Assembly: GCA_030532385.1 (NCBI GenBank)
Contig: JAUNLG010000010.1
Location: 1 to 64,000 of the forward strand
DNA length: 64,000 nt
DNA from: Anaerococcus sp.
Lineage (GTDB): Bacteria; Bacillota; Clostridia; Tissierellales; Peptoniphilaceae
Direction of reading: 5' to 3'
The stretch's first letter is position 1, and each line of letters opens with the position of its first letter. Positions 1 through 9,227 of the stretch are shown one piece after another. The position numbers and the translations under genes are program-made. Under the pieces are notes generated by a model. It was not told the DNA's origin. It did no database searches and was given only the letters and a program-made list of their open reading frames with translations.

Positions 1-119
1 CCCCCCATAAATATTATAGAACCTTCTATTTTCTTGACATCAATACTACTGTCTCTGCCGTCAACTTCTAGCCAATCGATGGCCTTACGTCCCTCTCTTG
101 GGAAGTCTTGGCATGAGAC
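1..119 (-). other. Open reading frame fragment at left edge, unrecognised
   Basis: Read on the minus strand, this frame is open for 39 codons from just after a TAG (120-122) to the window edge. It gives residues such as SCQDFPREGRKAIDWLEVDG. It has no ATG, GTG or TTG in frame near its 5' end; the first in-frame ATG is only two codons from the edge. Composition looks protein-like, so it may be a gene decayed at its 5' end or part of a mobile-element remnant downstream of rlmD. I do not recognise the family. No terminator hairpin is visible between rlmD and this frame. Confidence 0.25.
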
Positions 120-129
120 CTACATCTGC

Positions 130-1380
130 TTATAACTTCCTAGTAAGCAGTGTTAGGGCTTCAACGTGCATAGTTTGTGGGAACATGTCTACTGGTTTTA
201 TTTTGCTAAGCTCATATCCTAAATTCATAAATCTTTTTATATCTCTTGCAAGTGTTTGAGGATTGCAGGAAATGTAGACTATTTGATCTACTTTACTTTT
301 CCCTATTGCTTTTATTATCTCTTTATCAAGGCCTGCCCTTGGTGGGTCTAGGGTTATTGATCCTATTTTTTCTTTTTCTATAAACTTTTGACCTATGTAC
401 TTAGCATTTTTACTAATAAATTTATAATCTTTTAGACCATTTCTTCTGGCATTTTCCTTGGCATCTTCTATGGCAGACTTATTTATCTCTATTCCTACTA
501 TCCTATCACCATTTATGGCTATAGAGCTAATTCCTGATCCACAGAAAAGGTCTAGGAGTTTTTGATCTTTTTTGATAAATGATTTTGCAAGCTTATAGAG
601 GTTTTCTATTTGAAAATCATTTACTTGATAAAAATCATCCCTAGATACCTTAAATACCTTATCCATAAGATTAAATTCTAGGTAGTCTAGTCCTATGGAT
701 AAGACTTCTCTTTTATCTATTAGGTTTATTCTAAAGCTTATAGCTTTGTAGTTTTTTCTTAGATAGGTAAATATTTCTTTGGCCTTTGTCGTATAGATAT
801 TTAATAGAATTTCTTTACCATTTGACCTTATTGATATTTGATCTATTAGATCACCCAAAGCCTTACTTATATCTTGGGATAAGCTAAGGATTTTCTTAAA
901 ATTTGACCTTATATGCTCATTTGCTAACATACAGTCTTCTATGTAGACTAGGTCATCTGAGTATTTCTTCTTATAAGCAAGTTTCCCATTTTTACCTACT
1001 TGTAATCTTATCTTATTTCTATAGGCAAACTCCTTGCTTTCAACCATTTCTAAGTCTTCTATACTTATGCCAGCTGTTTTTCTTAAGGCATTTTTTATTA
1101 AATTTTTCTTTACTTGTATTTGACTTTTATAATCTATATCCATAATAGAACAGCCCCCACATTCATAATAATATGGACATGGAGGCTTTCTGTAATGGTC
1201 GCTGGTTTGAGTAGTTTTTACTTTCTTTGCATTTGTGAAATTTTTCTTCTCTTCTATTATTTCTATTGTACAAATCTCTCCAAGGACTGCTCCTTCTACA
1301 AAGTAGACCTTGCCATCCTTCCTACCTACACCACGACCATCTTGAAGGATATCAATTATCTTTATATCTTCTATGACCAT
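130..1380 (-). CDS. rlmD: 23S rRNA (uracil-5-)-methyltransferase, RlmD/RlmCD (RumA) family
   Basis: This is a SAM-dependent m5U methyltransferase of 416 aa, usual for the family. An N-terminal TRAM RNA-binding domain (about residues 1-55) is followed by the iron-sulfur cysteine motif CPYYYECGGC. The C-terminal half holds the SAM-binding motif LLDLFCGSG, a DPPRAGL motif, and ISCNPQTLARD with the catalytic cysteine. In Gram-positive bacteria one such enzyme (RlmCD) can methylate both U747 and U1939, and sequence alone does not decide which sites this one uses. The ATG overlaps the pyk stop (TAATG), so it is the last gene of the murB-to-pyk run and is probably translationally coupled. Confidence 0.92.
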   Translation of the reverse strand: MVIEDIKIIDILQDGRGVGRKDGKVYFVEGAVLGEICTIEIIEEKKNFTNAKKVKTTQTSDHYRKPPCPYYYECGGCSIMDIDYKSQIQVKKNLIKNALRKTAGISIEDLEMVESKEFAYRNKIRLQVGKNGKLAYKKKYSDDLVYIEDCMLANEHIRSNFKKILSLSQDISKALGDLIDQISIRSNGKEILLNIYTTKAKEIFTYLRKNYKAISFRINLIDKREVLSIGLDYLEFNLMDKVFKVSRDDFYQVNDFQIENLYKLAKSFIKKDQKLLDLFCGSGISSIAINGDRIVGIEINKSAIEDAKENARRNGLKDYKFISKNAKYIGQKFIEKEKIGSITLDPPRAGLDKEIIKAIGKSKVDQIVYISCNPQTLARDIKRFMNLGYELSKIKPVDMFPQTMHVEALTLLTRKL

Positions 1381-3152
1381 TAGATAACTTTTGTCTCTCC
1401 CTTATATATTACTCCACCTATTGGATCTACTGTTATTGTATCTCCATCTTCTACTAAGTTTAGGATATTTACTGCTCCTACTACAGCTGGAATGCCAAAG
1501 TGGACAGCGGCCACTGCTGTATGGCTTGTTAGACCACCTGTTTCTGTTACAATTGCTCTTGCTTTTTGGATGAAGTCTGTTATATCAGAATCGGTGAATT
1601 TGCCAATTATTATATCTCCTTCTTCAAATTTACCTTGAAGTTCCTTTTTGGTTGATCCTATTACAACTTTTCCTGATATAGACTTACTTCCTATACCTGT
1701 TCCGCTTGTTAATATATCACCGATGACATGGACTTTGATTAGGTTACTTGTTCCTGATACTCCAAGTGGGATTCCTGCTGTTAGAACTGTTAGATCTCCT
1801 TCTTGGACATAGCCTTCAGAAAGGGCTCCTACTATAGCTCTTTCTATAAGCTCATCTGTTTCTTTGGCTTTTTGGATAACTATTGGGTTTACACCCCATA
1901 CTATAGATAGACTTCTTGCAACCCTATCTGTAGTTGTTGCAGCCACTATATTAGTTTTTGGCCTAAATTTAGATATTATTCTTGAAGTATTACCACTTGA
2001 TGTACAAGAAATTATTGCCTTAGCCTCAAGTTCTTCAGCTATATACTTGGTTGATCTTGCTATGGAATTGGTTGTTGTATTTGTAGAATCAACTTTTAGA
2101 CCATAGACATTTTGATAAAAGTCATCTGAGAATTCTGTTGTTATACAAATATTTCTCATAGTCTTTACAGCTTCTACTGGATACTTACCACTAGCAGTTT
2201 CTCCTGATAGCATTACACAGTCTGTTCCATCGATTATAGCATTGGCTACATCTGTTGTTTCAGCCCTAGTTGGTCTTGGGTTTCTTATCATGGAGTCAAG
2301 CATTTGAGTTGCAGTTATAACAGGCTTTGCTGCTGCATTACATTTTCTTATTATCTCTTTTTGTACAAGTGGGATTAGCTCAGTTTTAATCTCTACTCCA
2401 AGGTCCCCCCTAGCTACCATTATTCCATCACTTGCTTCTATGATTTCATCTAGGTTGTCCACACCTTCTTGAGATTCAATTTTTGAGATTATTTTTATAT
2501 GCTCTCCACCATGATCTTCAAGGACCCTTCTTATATCATAGACATCTTCTTTTTTACGGACAAAGCTTGCAGCAATTATATCTATGTCATTTTCTATACC
2601 AAATTTTATATCATCTACATCCTTAGGTGTAAGTGATGGTAGGTTGGTTTTTGATCCTGGTAGGTTTACTCCCTTATGGTTTGATAAGATTCCATTATTT
2701 AAAACTTTACAAATTACATCAGTTCCATTAATTATGTCACTTACTTCTAATTGAACAAGTCCATCGTCAATATAAATAGTTGATCCAATCTCAACATCAT
2801 TTGGCAAGCCCTCATAAGATACTGATACTATTGCTTGGTCCCCTTCTACATCTCTTGTGGTTAAGGTGAAAATATCACCAGGTTTTAGGAATATTTCTGA
2901 CTCTTTAAAGCTGCCTGTTCTTATTTCAGGCCCTTTGGTGTCAAGCATTATTGCTACAGGCTCATTTAATTTCCTTCTTATTCTTCTAATTGTCTTTATC
3001 TTTGCTAGATGTTCTTCATGGCTACCATGAGAGAAGTTTAATCTTGCAACATTCATTCCATTTAGGATTAATTCTTCTAATACTTCTGGTTTTTCACTAG
3101 CAGGTCCTATGGTACAAACCATCTTAGTTTTCTTTAAAATATCCGGTTTCAT
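1380..3152 (-). CDS. pyk: Pyruvate kinase with C-terminal PEP-utiliser-like domain
   Basis: Converts phosphoenolpyruvate and ADP to pyruvate and ATP, the last step of glycolysis. Its 590 aa match the long Bacillus/Geobacillus form. Motifs in order: RLNFSHGSHEEH, MLDTKGPEIRTG, the metal-site region MVARGDLGVEI, and ITATQMLDSM followed by RPTRAETTDVANA. The last ~100 residues form the extra PEP-utiliser-like domain with GGLTSHTAVAA and FGIPAVVG, similar to the mobile domain of PPDK/EI. It lies 8 bp downstream of pfkA, an arrangement common in Firmicutes that couples the two committed glycolytic steps. A single-base overlap (TAATG) leads into rlmD. Confidence 0.97.
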   Translation of the reverse strand: MKPDILKKTKMVCTIGPASEKPEVLEELILNGMNVARLNFSHGSHEEHLAKIKTIRRIRRKLNEPVAIMLDTKGPEIRTGSFKESEIFLKPGDIFTLTTRDVEGDQAIVSVSYEGLPNDVEIGSTIYIDDGLVQLEVSDIINGTDVICKVLNNGILSNHKGVNLPGSKTNLPSLTPKDVDDIKFGIENDIDIIAASFVRKKEDVYDIRRVLEDHGGEHIKIISKIESQEGVDNLDEIIEASDGIMVARGDLGVEIKTELIPLVQKEIIRKCNAAAKPVITATQMLDSMIRNPRPTRAETTDVANAIIDGTDCVMLSGETASGKYPVEAVKTMRNICITTEFSDDFYQNVYGLKVDSTNTTTNSIARSTKYIAEELEAKAIISCTSSGNTSRIISKFRPKTNIVAATTTDRVARSLSIVWGVNPIVIQKAKETDELIERAIVGALSEGYVQEGDLTVLTAGIPLGVSGTSNLIKVHVIGDILTSGTGIGSKSISGKVVIGSTKKELQGKFEEGDIIIGKFTDSDITDFIQKARAIVTETGGLTSHTAVAAVHFGIPAVVGAVNILNLVEDGDTITVDPIGGVIYKGETKVI

Positions 3153-3160
3153 AAAATCTC

Positions 3161-4120
3161 CTATCTTGATAATGAGTTAGCAAGTTCATAAAGTCTTTCA
3201 TCAAATTCAGACTTCTTGCTTGTAGCTTCTTCAATACTTACTTCAATTATTTCCCCATTTACATATCCTAAGGCTAAATCAGTTTTGCCAGCTTCAAGCA
3301 ATTCTACTGCACGAGCCCCCATGATTGAACCTAGTAGCCTATCGACAGATGAAGGTGAGCCGCCTCTTTGGACATGGCCAAGAATTGTTACCTTTGTCTC
3401 AATTCCTGTCTTTTCTTCTAGCTCTTTGGCAAGAGAATATGGATCTCCAACACCTTCTGCTAAAGTTATAAGGTGGTGAAGTTTTCCTCTCTTCTTACCA
3501 TTTTCCATTTTTGCAATAATTTCATCAATTGAAAAGTTGTGCTCTGGAACAATTATTGACTCTGCTCCTCCTGCAAGTCCTGAATAAAGGGCAAGATCAC
3601 CACAATTTCTACCCATGGCCTCAATTACTACAGCTCTACCGTGGGAAGATGATGTATCCCTAAGCTTTCCAATTGCATCTATTACAGTTTCTATAGCTGT
3701 AAAAAATCCAATAGTAAAATCAGTATATCCCATATCATTATCTATGGTTCCAGGTATTCCTACAGTCTTTATACCTAAGTCGGATAAGGCCTTGGCTCCC
3801 TTAAATGATCCATCTCCACCAATTACAATCAAGCCTTCTATGCCGTAGTCTTCTAGGATTTGAGCTGACCTTTTTTGTCCTTCAGGTGTTTCAAATTCTA
3901 AGCTTCTTGCAGTTCCTAAAATTGTACCACCCTTATGGATAATATCTGCAACAGATGATACATTCATCTCATAAATATCACCTTGCATTAATCCATCATA
4001 TCCATTTCTAATTCCTTTTACTCTCAAGCCATTATTTAAAGCTGTTCTTACTGCAGCCCTAATAGCTGAGTTCATTCCTGGAGCATCTCCTCCACTGGTT
4101 AGTATTCCTATAGTCTTCAT
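3161..4120 (-). CDS. pfkA: ATP-dependent 6-phosphofructokinase
   Basis: Phosphorylates fructose 6-phosphate to fructose 1,6-bisphosphate. At 319 aa it is the standard bacterial homotetrameric, allosteric type. The ATP-site motif ILTSGGDAPGMN opens the protein. VIGGDGSFKGA and PGTIDNDMGYTDFTIGF carry the metal and catalytic aspartates, and HVQRGGSPSSVDR contributes to substrate binding. It sits between dnaE (9 bp gap) and pyk (8 bp gap) on the minus strand. The glycine in GGDG favours ATP, not pyrophosphate, as phosphoryl donor by family rule. Confidence 0.97.
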   Translation of the reverse strand: MKTIGILTSGGDAPGMNSAIRAAVRTALNNGLRVKGIRNGYDGLMQGDIYEMNVSSVADIIHKGGTILGTARSLEFETPEGQKRSAQILEDYGIEGLIVIGGDGSFKGAKALSDLGIKTVGIPGTIDNDMGYTDFTIGFFTAIETVIDAIGKLRDTSSSHGRAVVIEAMGRNCGDLALYSGLAGGAESIIVPEHNFSIDEIIAKMENGKKRGKLHHLITLAEGVGDPYSLAKELEEKTGIETKVTILGHVQRGGSPSSVDRLLGSIMGARAVELLEAGKTDLALGYVNGEIIEVSIEEATSKKSEFDERLYELANSLSR

Positions 4121-4129
4121 AAAAACTCC

Positions 4130-7100
4130 TTACATAATCTTAACATTTTCTTTTCCTAAAAATTCTTTTAACCTGGCTATATTCTCATCACTTGGACTAA
4201 TCCAAAGTTTTTTATCAAGCCTTACATTTTTCTTAATATCATCAAAATGAAGTATTACTGGCATCTTGCCTTTCATACTTGTTAAAAGTTTCCTAATGTC
4301 ATTATACCTTTGAAATTGACTTTTTAAGTATAAAGTCTTAAGATTAATCTTTTCTATGTCAATAAATTCAGATGCTATTAATTTTACATCCCTTTCATCT
4401 ATTTGTAAATTACCTTTTACAAGGACAGGGCTATCTTCATCCAAAACCAACCTATATTTTCTATAAACTTCAGGAAAGATCACAAGTTCTATAGACCCTG
4501 TCATATCTTCCAGTTTACAAAAGGCCATCAGATCTCTTTTTTTTGTCATAATTTCAGATTTTTCGCTAATAATTCCTGCCATAGTGACAAACTTCCTATC
4601 CAGTCTTTGGATTGATTCATCAGCCAAATTTTCTTTATAATCACTATTAAAGGTCACTAGTCTATCTAGTTGGTCCTTAAAGTCTCCTAAAGGATGGTCA
4701 GATATATAAAACCCTAAGACTTCCTTTTCTAGGGCTAATTTTGTTTTTTTAGGATATTCATTTATATCTTGAAGCTTAATATCCTCCCTACTAGTATCTG
4801 ATTTGCCACCAGAAATTTGCTCTAGCAGGTTTAATTGTCCCTTTACATTAACCTTTCTATTATCAATAACTGATTCAATAGCCTTTAGATAAACTGCCAT
4901 TAGTGAAGACCTGGTGTAGGAAAAGGAATCGAAGGCCCCTGCCTTTATCAAAGATTCAATTCCTTTTTTATTAAGAGACCTTGGGTCAGCTTGGTCAAGT
5001 CTTGTCAAAAAGTCCTTGAAATTTAAGAATTGACCCTCTTTTTTCCTAGCCTCAACTACCGCTTTGATCAAATTGGATCCAACATTTTTAATAGCCGATA
5101 GTCCAAAGATTATCTTTCCTTTTTCAACAGAAAACTCTCTATTAGACCTATTTACATCAGGAGGTAGGATTTCTATTCCCATAGACTTAGCTTCGTTTAT
5201 ATAAGCATATAGTTTAGAGGTATTGTCCATAACCGATGATATTAAATTAGCCATATATTCTTCAGGAAAATAATACTTTAGGTAGGCTGTTTGAACAGCG
5301 ACTAGAGAATAGGCTGCTGAATGTGACTTGTTGAAGGCATATTTGGCAAAGGAGATCATTTCATCATATATTAGGTTGGCATTTTGCTCGCTTACGCCAT
5401 TTCTTAGACAACCTGGTATAAGAATATTTCCCTTACTATCTATTTTACCATGGATAAAAATCTCCCTATTTTCTTCCATTACATCCATCTTTTTCTTACT
5501 CATGGCCCTTCTTAAGTTATCAGCTTCTCCTAGGGAAAATCCTGCCAATTGTTGGACTATCTGCATAACCTGTTCTTGGTAAACTATTATCCCATAGGTC
5601 ACCTTAAGGATAGGCATAAGTTTTGGGTCTATATATTTAACCCTTGATGGATTATTTTTGTTTGCAATATAATTGGGAATTTGATCCATAGGGCCTGGTC
5701 TAAAGAGTGAATTTGCAGCTATGAGGTCATCAAAAACTGTAGGTTTTAGATTTTTTAGGAAATTTCTCATCCCTGCAGACTCAAATTGAAATATCCCCAT
5801 AGTTTTCGCTCTTGTAAAAAGACCAATAACATTTTTATCATTTACATCAATATTTTCTATATCAATATCAATATTTTTATTTTTCTTGACATCTTTTATG
5901 GTATCTTTTATGACAGTAAGATTTCTTAAACCAAGAAAATCCATTTTAAGTAGGCCCAATTCTTCTATTTCTGTCATATCAAATTGACTTACAACTTGGT
6001 CGTTTGATAAGGCAAGGGGAATTATATCTACAAGAGGCTCTTTACTTATCACAACTCCCGCTGCATGTATTGAGGTATGCCTTGGGAGGGCTTCTAGTTT
6101 CCTTGCTGTATCTATTAGCCTTTTTGCTTCTGGATCACCATCATAGATTTCTTTAAACTTACTTGATGATAAAAAGGCCTTATCTATGGTCATTCCAATG
6201 GTAGTAGGAATTAACTTTGCAATCCTATCTACCTTGTTGTATGAAATATCTAAGACCCTACCTACATCTCTTATAGCATTTCTAGCCTGCATCCTACCAA
6301 AGGTTACAATTTGAGAAACATGGTCCCTACCATAAAGATCATTGACATAATCCACTACCTTATCTCTTAGGATATAGTCAAAATCTATATCTATATCAGG
6401 CATTGAAACTCTCTCAGGATTTAAAAATCTTTCAAATATCAAATCATAGGCTAGGGGGTCGATTTCTGTTATATCTAAGGCATAGGATACTAAGGATCCT
6501 GCAGCAGATCCTCTCCCTGGTCCTACTGCTATATCGTGGGTCTTGGCATATCTTACAAAGTCCCATACTATTAGAAAATAATCTATATACCCCATAGAGG
6601 CTATTACATCTATTTCTTTTTTGGCTCTTTCTATAATATTTTCATCGACTCTTGGATATTTTTTATAAATTCCTTCCCTCACTAGACTCTTAAGATAGTC
6701 AAGGTTTGACATATTTCCTTCTATCTTTGAAAAATAAGGAAGGTGAGGCTTATGGAATTCAAAGTCTACAGAACACAAATCAGCTATCTTTTGGGTGTTT
6801 TCTATGGCCCCATCAAAATCTTTAAAAATCTCTAGCATCTCTTCAGGGCTTTTTAGGTAAAACTCCCTACTAGGCATACGCATCCTATCCTTATCTTCTA
6901 GGAGCTTGCCCGTTTGAATACATAAAAGTACATCTTGGTAATAAGCATCTTCTTTATTAACATAATGGACATCATTACTTGCTACAAGGGGTATGTCTAA
7001 TTCTTTCTGAAGGTCCTTTAATTTTTCATTTACAAAATCTTGCTCTCTCATACCATGGTTTTGGACTTCAAGGTAATAATTACCCTTGCCAAAAGCCTCC

Positions 7101-7588
7101 TCATACCTAAGAGCTGTTTCCTTTGCTCCTTGATAGTCATTTTCTAGAAGTCTTTGATTAACCTCACCGTTAAGACAAGCGGATAGGGCTATAAGGTCTT
7201 TGCTATAAGCTTTTAGATAAGAAAAATCAATCCTAGGCTTATAGTAGAATCCATTGACATAGCCTTCAGATACTATCTTTATCAAATTCTTATAGCCTTC
7301 CATGTTTTTAGCCAAGAGTATAAGGTGGTAATAACGTCTATTAGAAGAATTTTTCTCCCTATGGTCCTTTTCACTTACATAAACTTCACAACCTATTATA
7401 GGCTTGATTCCTCTTTTTTTGGCCTTTTTATAAAATTCGATTACCCCATACATCTGCCCATGGTCTGTTATCGCTATGGAATCCATGCCAAGTTCTAGAC
7501 ACTTATCTAAGAGGGTGTCTATTCTTGAAAATCCATCAAGCAGAGAATATTCGCTATGAACATGTAGGTGTGTAAAATGCTTTGTCAT
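4130..7588 (-). CDS. dnaE: DNA polymerase III alpha subunit, DnaE type
   Basis: The second replicative polymerase of low-GC Gram-positives; in B. subtilis it extends RNA primers before hand-off to PolC. It has 1152 aa. The PHP domain at the N-terminus looks metal-competent: HLHVHSEYSLLDG (two His), ITDHGQMYGV, GCEVYVSE, SACLNGEV and NDVHYV are all present. The polymerase core holds the catalytic SMPDIDIDFDY motif, and a C-terminal OB-fold region follows. Its intact PHP site contrasts with the degenerate one in PolC (41764-45804). It is preceded by whiA (14 bp) and followed by pfkA. Confidence 0.96.
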   Translation of the reverse strand: MTKHFTHLHVHSEYSLLDGFSRIDTLLDKCLELGMDSIAITDHGQMYGVIEFYKKAKKRGIKPIIGCEVYVSEKDHREKNSSNRRYYHLILLAKNMEGYKNLIKIVSEGYVNGFYYKPRIDFSYLKAYSKDLIALSACLNGEVNQRLLENDYQGAKETALRYEEAFGKGNYYLEVQNHGMREQDFVNEKLKDLQKELDIPLVASNDVHYVNKEDAYYQDVLLCIQTGKLLEDKDRMRMPSREFYLKSPEEMLEIFKDFDGAIENTQKIADLCSVDFEFHKPHLPYFSKIEGNMSNLDYLKSLVREGIYKKYPRVDENIIERAKKEIDVIASMGYIDYFLIVWDFVRYAKTHDIAVGPGRGSAAGSLVSYALDITEIDPLAYDLIFERFLNPERVSMPDIDIDFDYILRDKVVDYVNDLYGRDHVSQIVTFGRMQARNAIRDVGRVLDISYNKVDRIAKLIPTTIGMTIDKAFLSSSKFKEIYDGDPEAKRLIDTARKLEALPRHTSIHAAGVVISKEPLVDIIPLALSNDQVVSQFDMTEIEELGLLKMDFLGLRNLTVIKDTIKDVKKNKNIDIDIENIDVNDKNVIGLFTRAKTMGIFQFESAGMRNFLKNLKPTVFDDLIAANSLFRPGPMDQIPNYIANKNNPSRVKYIDPKLMPILKVTYGIIVYQEQVMQIVQQLAGFSLGEADNLRRAMSKKKMDVMEENREIFIHGKIDSKGNILIPGCLRNGVSEQNANLIYDEMISFAKYAFNKSHSAAYSLVAVQTAYLKYYFPEEYMANLISSVMDNTSKLYAYINEAKSMGIEILPPDVNRSNREFSVEKGKIIFGLSAIKNVGSNLIKAVVEARKKEGQFLNFKDFLTRLDQADPRSLNKKGIESLIKAGAFDSFSYTRSSLMAVYLKAIESVIDNRKVNVKGQLNLLEQISGGKSDTSREDIKLQDINEYPKKTKLALEKEVLGFYISDHPLGDFKDQLDRLVTFNSDYKENLADESIQRLDRKFVTMAGIISEKSEIMTKKRDLMAFCKLEDMTGSIELVIFPEVYRKYRLVLDEDSPVLVKGNLQIDERDVKLIASEFIDIEKINLKTLYLKSQFQRYNDIRKLLTSMKGKMPVILHFDDIKKNVRLDKKLWISPSDENIARLKEFLGKENVKIM

Positions 7589-7602
7589 ATCTTCCTTCTC
7601 TT

Positions 7603-8496
7603 CTATAAGTCCTCGGCCATCTTTATAAATTTCTGTAACCTATAATTTACCTTAGCCTTAGTCATTGGTGGGTCAACCAGCCTTCCTAATTCTTCTATAG
7701 ATGCGTAGGGATTATCTAACCTTAATCTACCAATCCCTATCATATCATCATCTAGTTTATAAAAATCTCCTGATTTTATAAGATCATTAATAGCATCTAC
7801 CTGTTTCAAAGATGCCTTGACTGTCCTATCTATATTAGCCTTATCAAAATTAGTCTGCCTATTTATATTATTCCTTATAGATTTCATAGCTCTAACATTT
7901 TCTAGCTCAAAAAGAGACTTGGTAGCTCCAATTATTGCTAGAAAATCTGAAATCTTATCACTATCCTTAAGATAAACTAAGGAATAATCTCCCCTATAAT
8001 TTACCTTAGCATTTAGGTCAAAGGCATCCATGGATTCTTTTAGCAATACAAGCTCTTCTGGACTTGACCCTATTACTTCTAAATTGTAACCTCTTTGGGG
8101 GTCATTGATAGATCCCTTATAGATAAAAGCTATCTTTAGAAAGGATTTGATATCATCTAAGGAAACATCGTCTATATCTTTAAAATTATCTATAAAGCCC
8201 TTGTCTTTTTTTTCAATCATCCTGTCTGATATATGGTTATTTTCTACAAGGACCTTAAAAACCCTACTTGACCCCCTATCGAGGATCTCAAAGGTAGGCG
8301 AATACTTATAGATAGTCTTGATAAGATTGTAGATATACCTAGCCTTGGTGTTAGAATCAGTTTCAAATTTAATATTATAACCTTGCCTATTTATCCTAAT
8401 AGAGCCTACAAAATGAATTATAGATACCAATTCCCCATCTGGAGAAATCGGATCTTTTTTTAAAACTTCCTTCTTACACCTTTGTGAAAAAGACAT
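7603..8496 (-). CDS. whiA: DNA-binding protein WhiA
   Basis: WhiA joins a LAGLIDADG-like N-terminal region to a C-terminal helix-turn-helix, visible here as SIEELGRLVDPPMTKAKVNYRL. In Streptomyces it is a sporulation regulator. In non-sporulating Firmicutes it is a conserved nucleoid-associated factor affecting cell division. I start at ATG 8496 (297 aa, MSFSQRCKKE): AGGAG lies 6 bases upstream of it, while the GTG at 8502 would touch the ribosome site. It keeps its usual linkage to rapZ, but yvcK, normally between them, is replaced by a phosphatase gene. Confidence 0.92.
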   Translation of the reverse strand: MSFSQRCKKEVLKKDPISPDGELVSIIHFVGSIRINRQGYNIKFETDSNTKARYIYNLIKTIYKYSPTFEILDRGSSRVFKVLVENNHISDRMIEKKDKGFIDNFKDIDDVSLDDIKSFLKIAFIYKGSINDPQRGYNLEVIGSSPEELVLLKESMDAFDLNAKVNYRGDYSLVYLKDSDKISDFLAIIGATKSLFELENVRAMKSIRNNINRQTNFDKANIDRTVKASLKQVDAINDLIKSGDFYKLDDDMIGIGRLRLDNPYASIEELGRLVDPPMTKAKVNYRLQKFIKMAEDL

Positions 8497-8504
8497 ACAC
8501 ACTC

Positions 8505-9227
8505 CTAGTCTAACATCATGGACCTTACTTTTTCTATAGTCTCATCATCTACCTTAGCATATGATAGAAATTTATCAAAAGACTTATACTTTCTAACGAC
8601 ATAATTATAGGCTTCTTTCATATTGTATGGGCTTGTTATCCTAAATACTGAATAAGGCTCATCCTCATCATATCTTTCTATATAACCTAAGTAGGCTGAG
8701 GATACCTCATAGTCAGCTATAATATCAGACCTTGCTACATCAGCTAATCCCATTAGTATCATAGATATTATGCCTGTCCTATCCTTACCTTCCTGGCAGT
8801 GATAAAGAACAGCCCCTTGGCTTTGGGCAAATACTTCAAAGATCTCTTTTATTGCCTTATAATTATCTATTAAGTTCCTATAACTTGCTCCTACTGATAG
8901 TTTTTTGGATATAATCATATCAATCTCTTCTTGCCTAAACTCCCTATCAGCTGCAAGAGAAATATTTTTGTAGGCAAATTCTTCCTTTACTCTCTTAAGA
9001 CTTTCTCTAGAAGAATCTATCTCCCCTTCTCTTCTTAAATCTATTATGGTTTCAACTCCTAAGTCTTTTAGGTAGTTAATATCATTATCTTTTACATCAT
9101 CAAGGTTGGCTGACCTTACGAATTTCCCCCATTTAGTTACCTTGCCATAAAGAGTAGGAACTCCTCCTAAGTCTCTTGCATTTTTAATATTTTCTAAGGG
9201 GTATCTTTTTAAGTATTTCATTACCAT
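8505..9227 (-). CDS. Tyrosine-protein phosphatase family protein (COG2365-like)
   Basis: A 240-residue cytosolic phosphatase with the P-loop HCQEGKDRTG, a CX5R site with Cys as nucleophile and Arg binding phosphate, and the early NARDLGG signature of bacterial IphP/LipA-type tyrosine or dual-specificity (including lipid) phosphatases. There is no signal peptide or membrane segment. An ATG at 9221 (MKYLKRYP) is an alternative start; AAGGA precedes both. It lies between rapZ (7 bp overlap) and whiA, where yvcK is expected. The substrate cannot be read from sequence; protein-Tyr/Ser phosphate or a phosphoinositide-like lipid are family possibilities. Confidence 0.85.
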   Translation of the reverse strand: MVMKYLKRYPLENIKNARDLGGVPTLYGKVTKWGKFVRSANLDDVKDNDINYLKDLGVETIIDLRREGEIDSSRESLKRVKEEFAYKNISLAADREFRQEEIDMIISKKLSVGASYRNLIDNYKAIKEIFEVFAQSQGAVLYHCQEGKDRTGIISMILMGLADVARSDIIADYEVSSAYLGYIERYDEDEPYSVFRITSPYNMKEAYNYVVRKYKSFDKFLSYAKVDDETIEKVRSMMLD

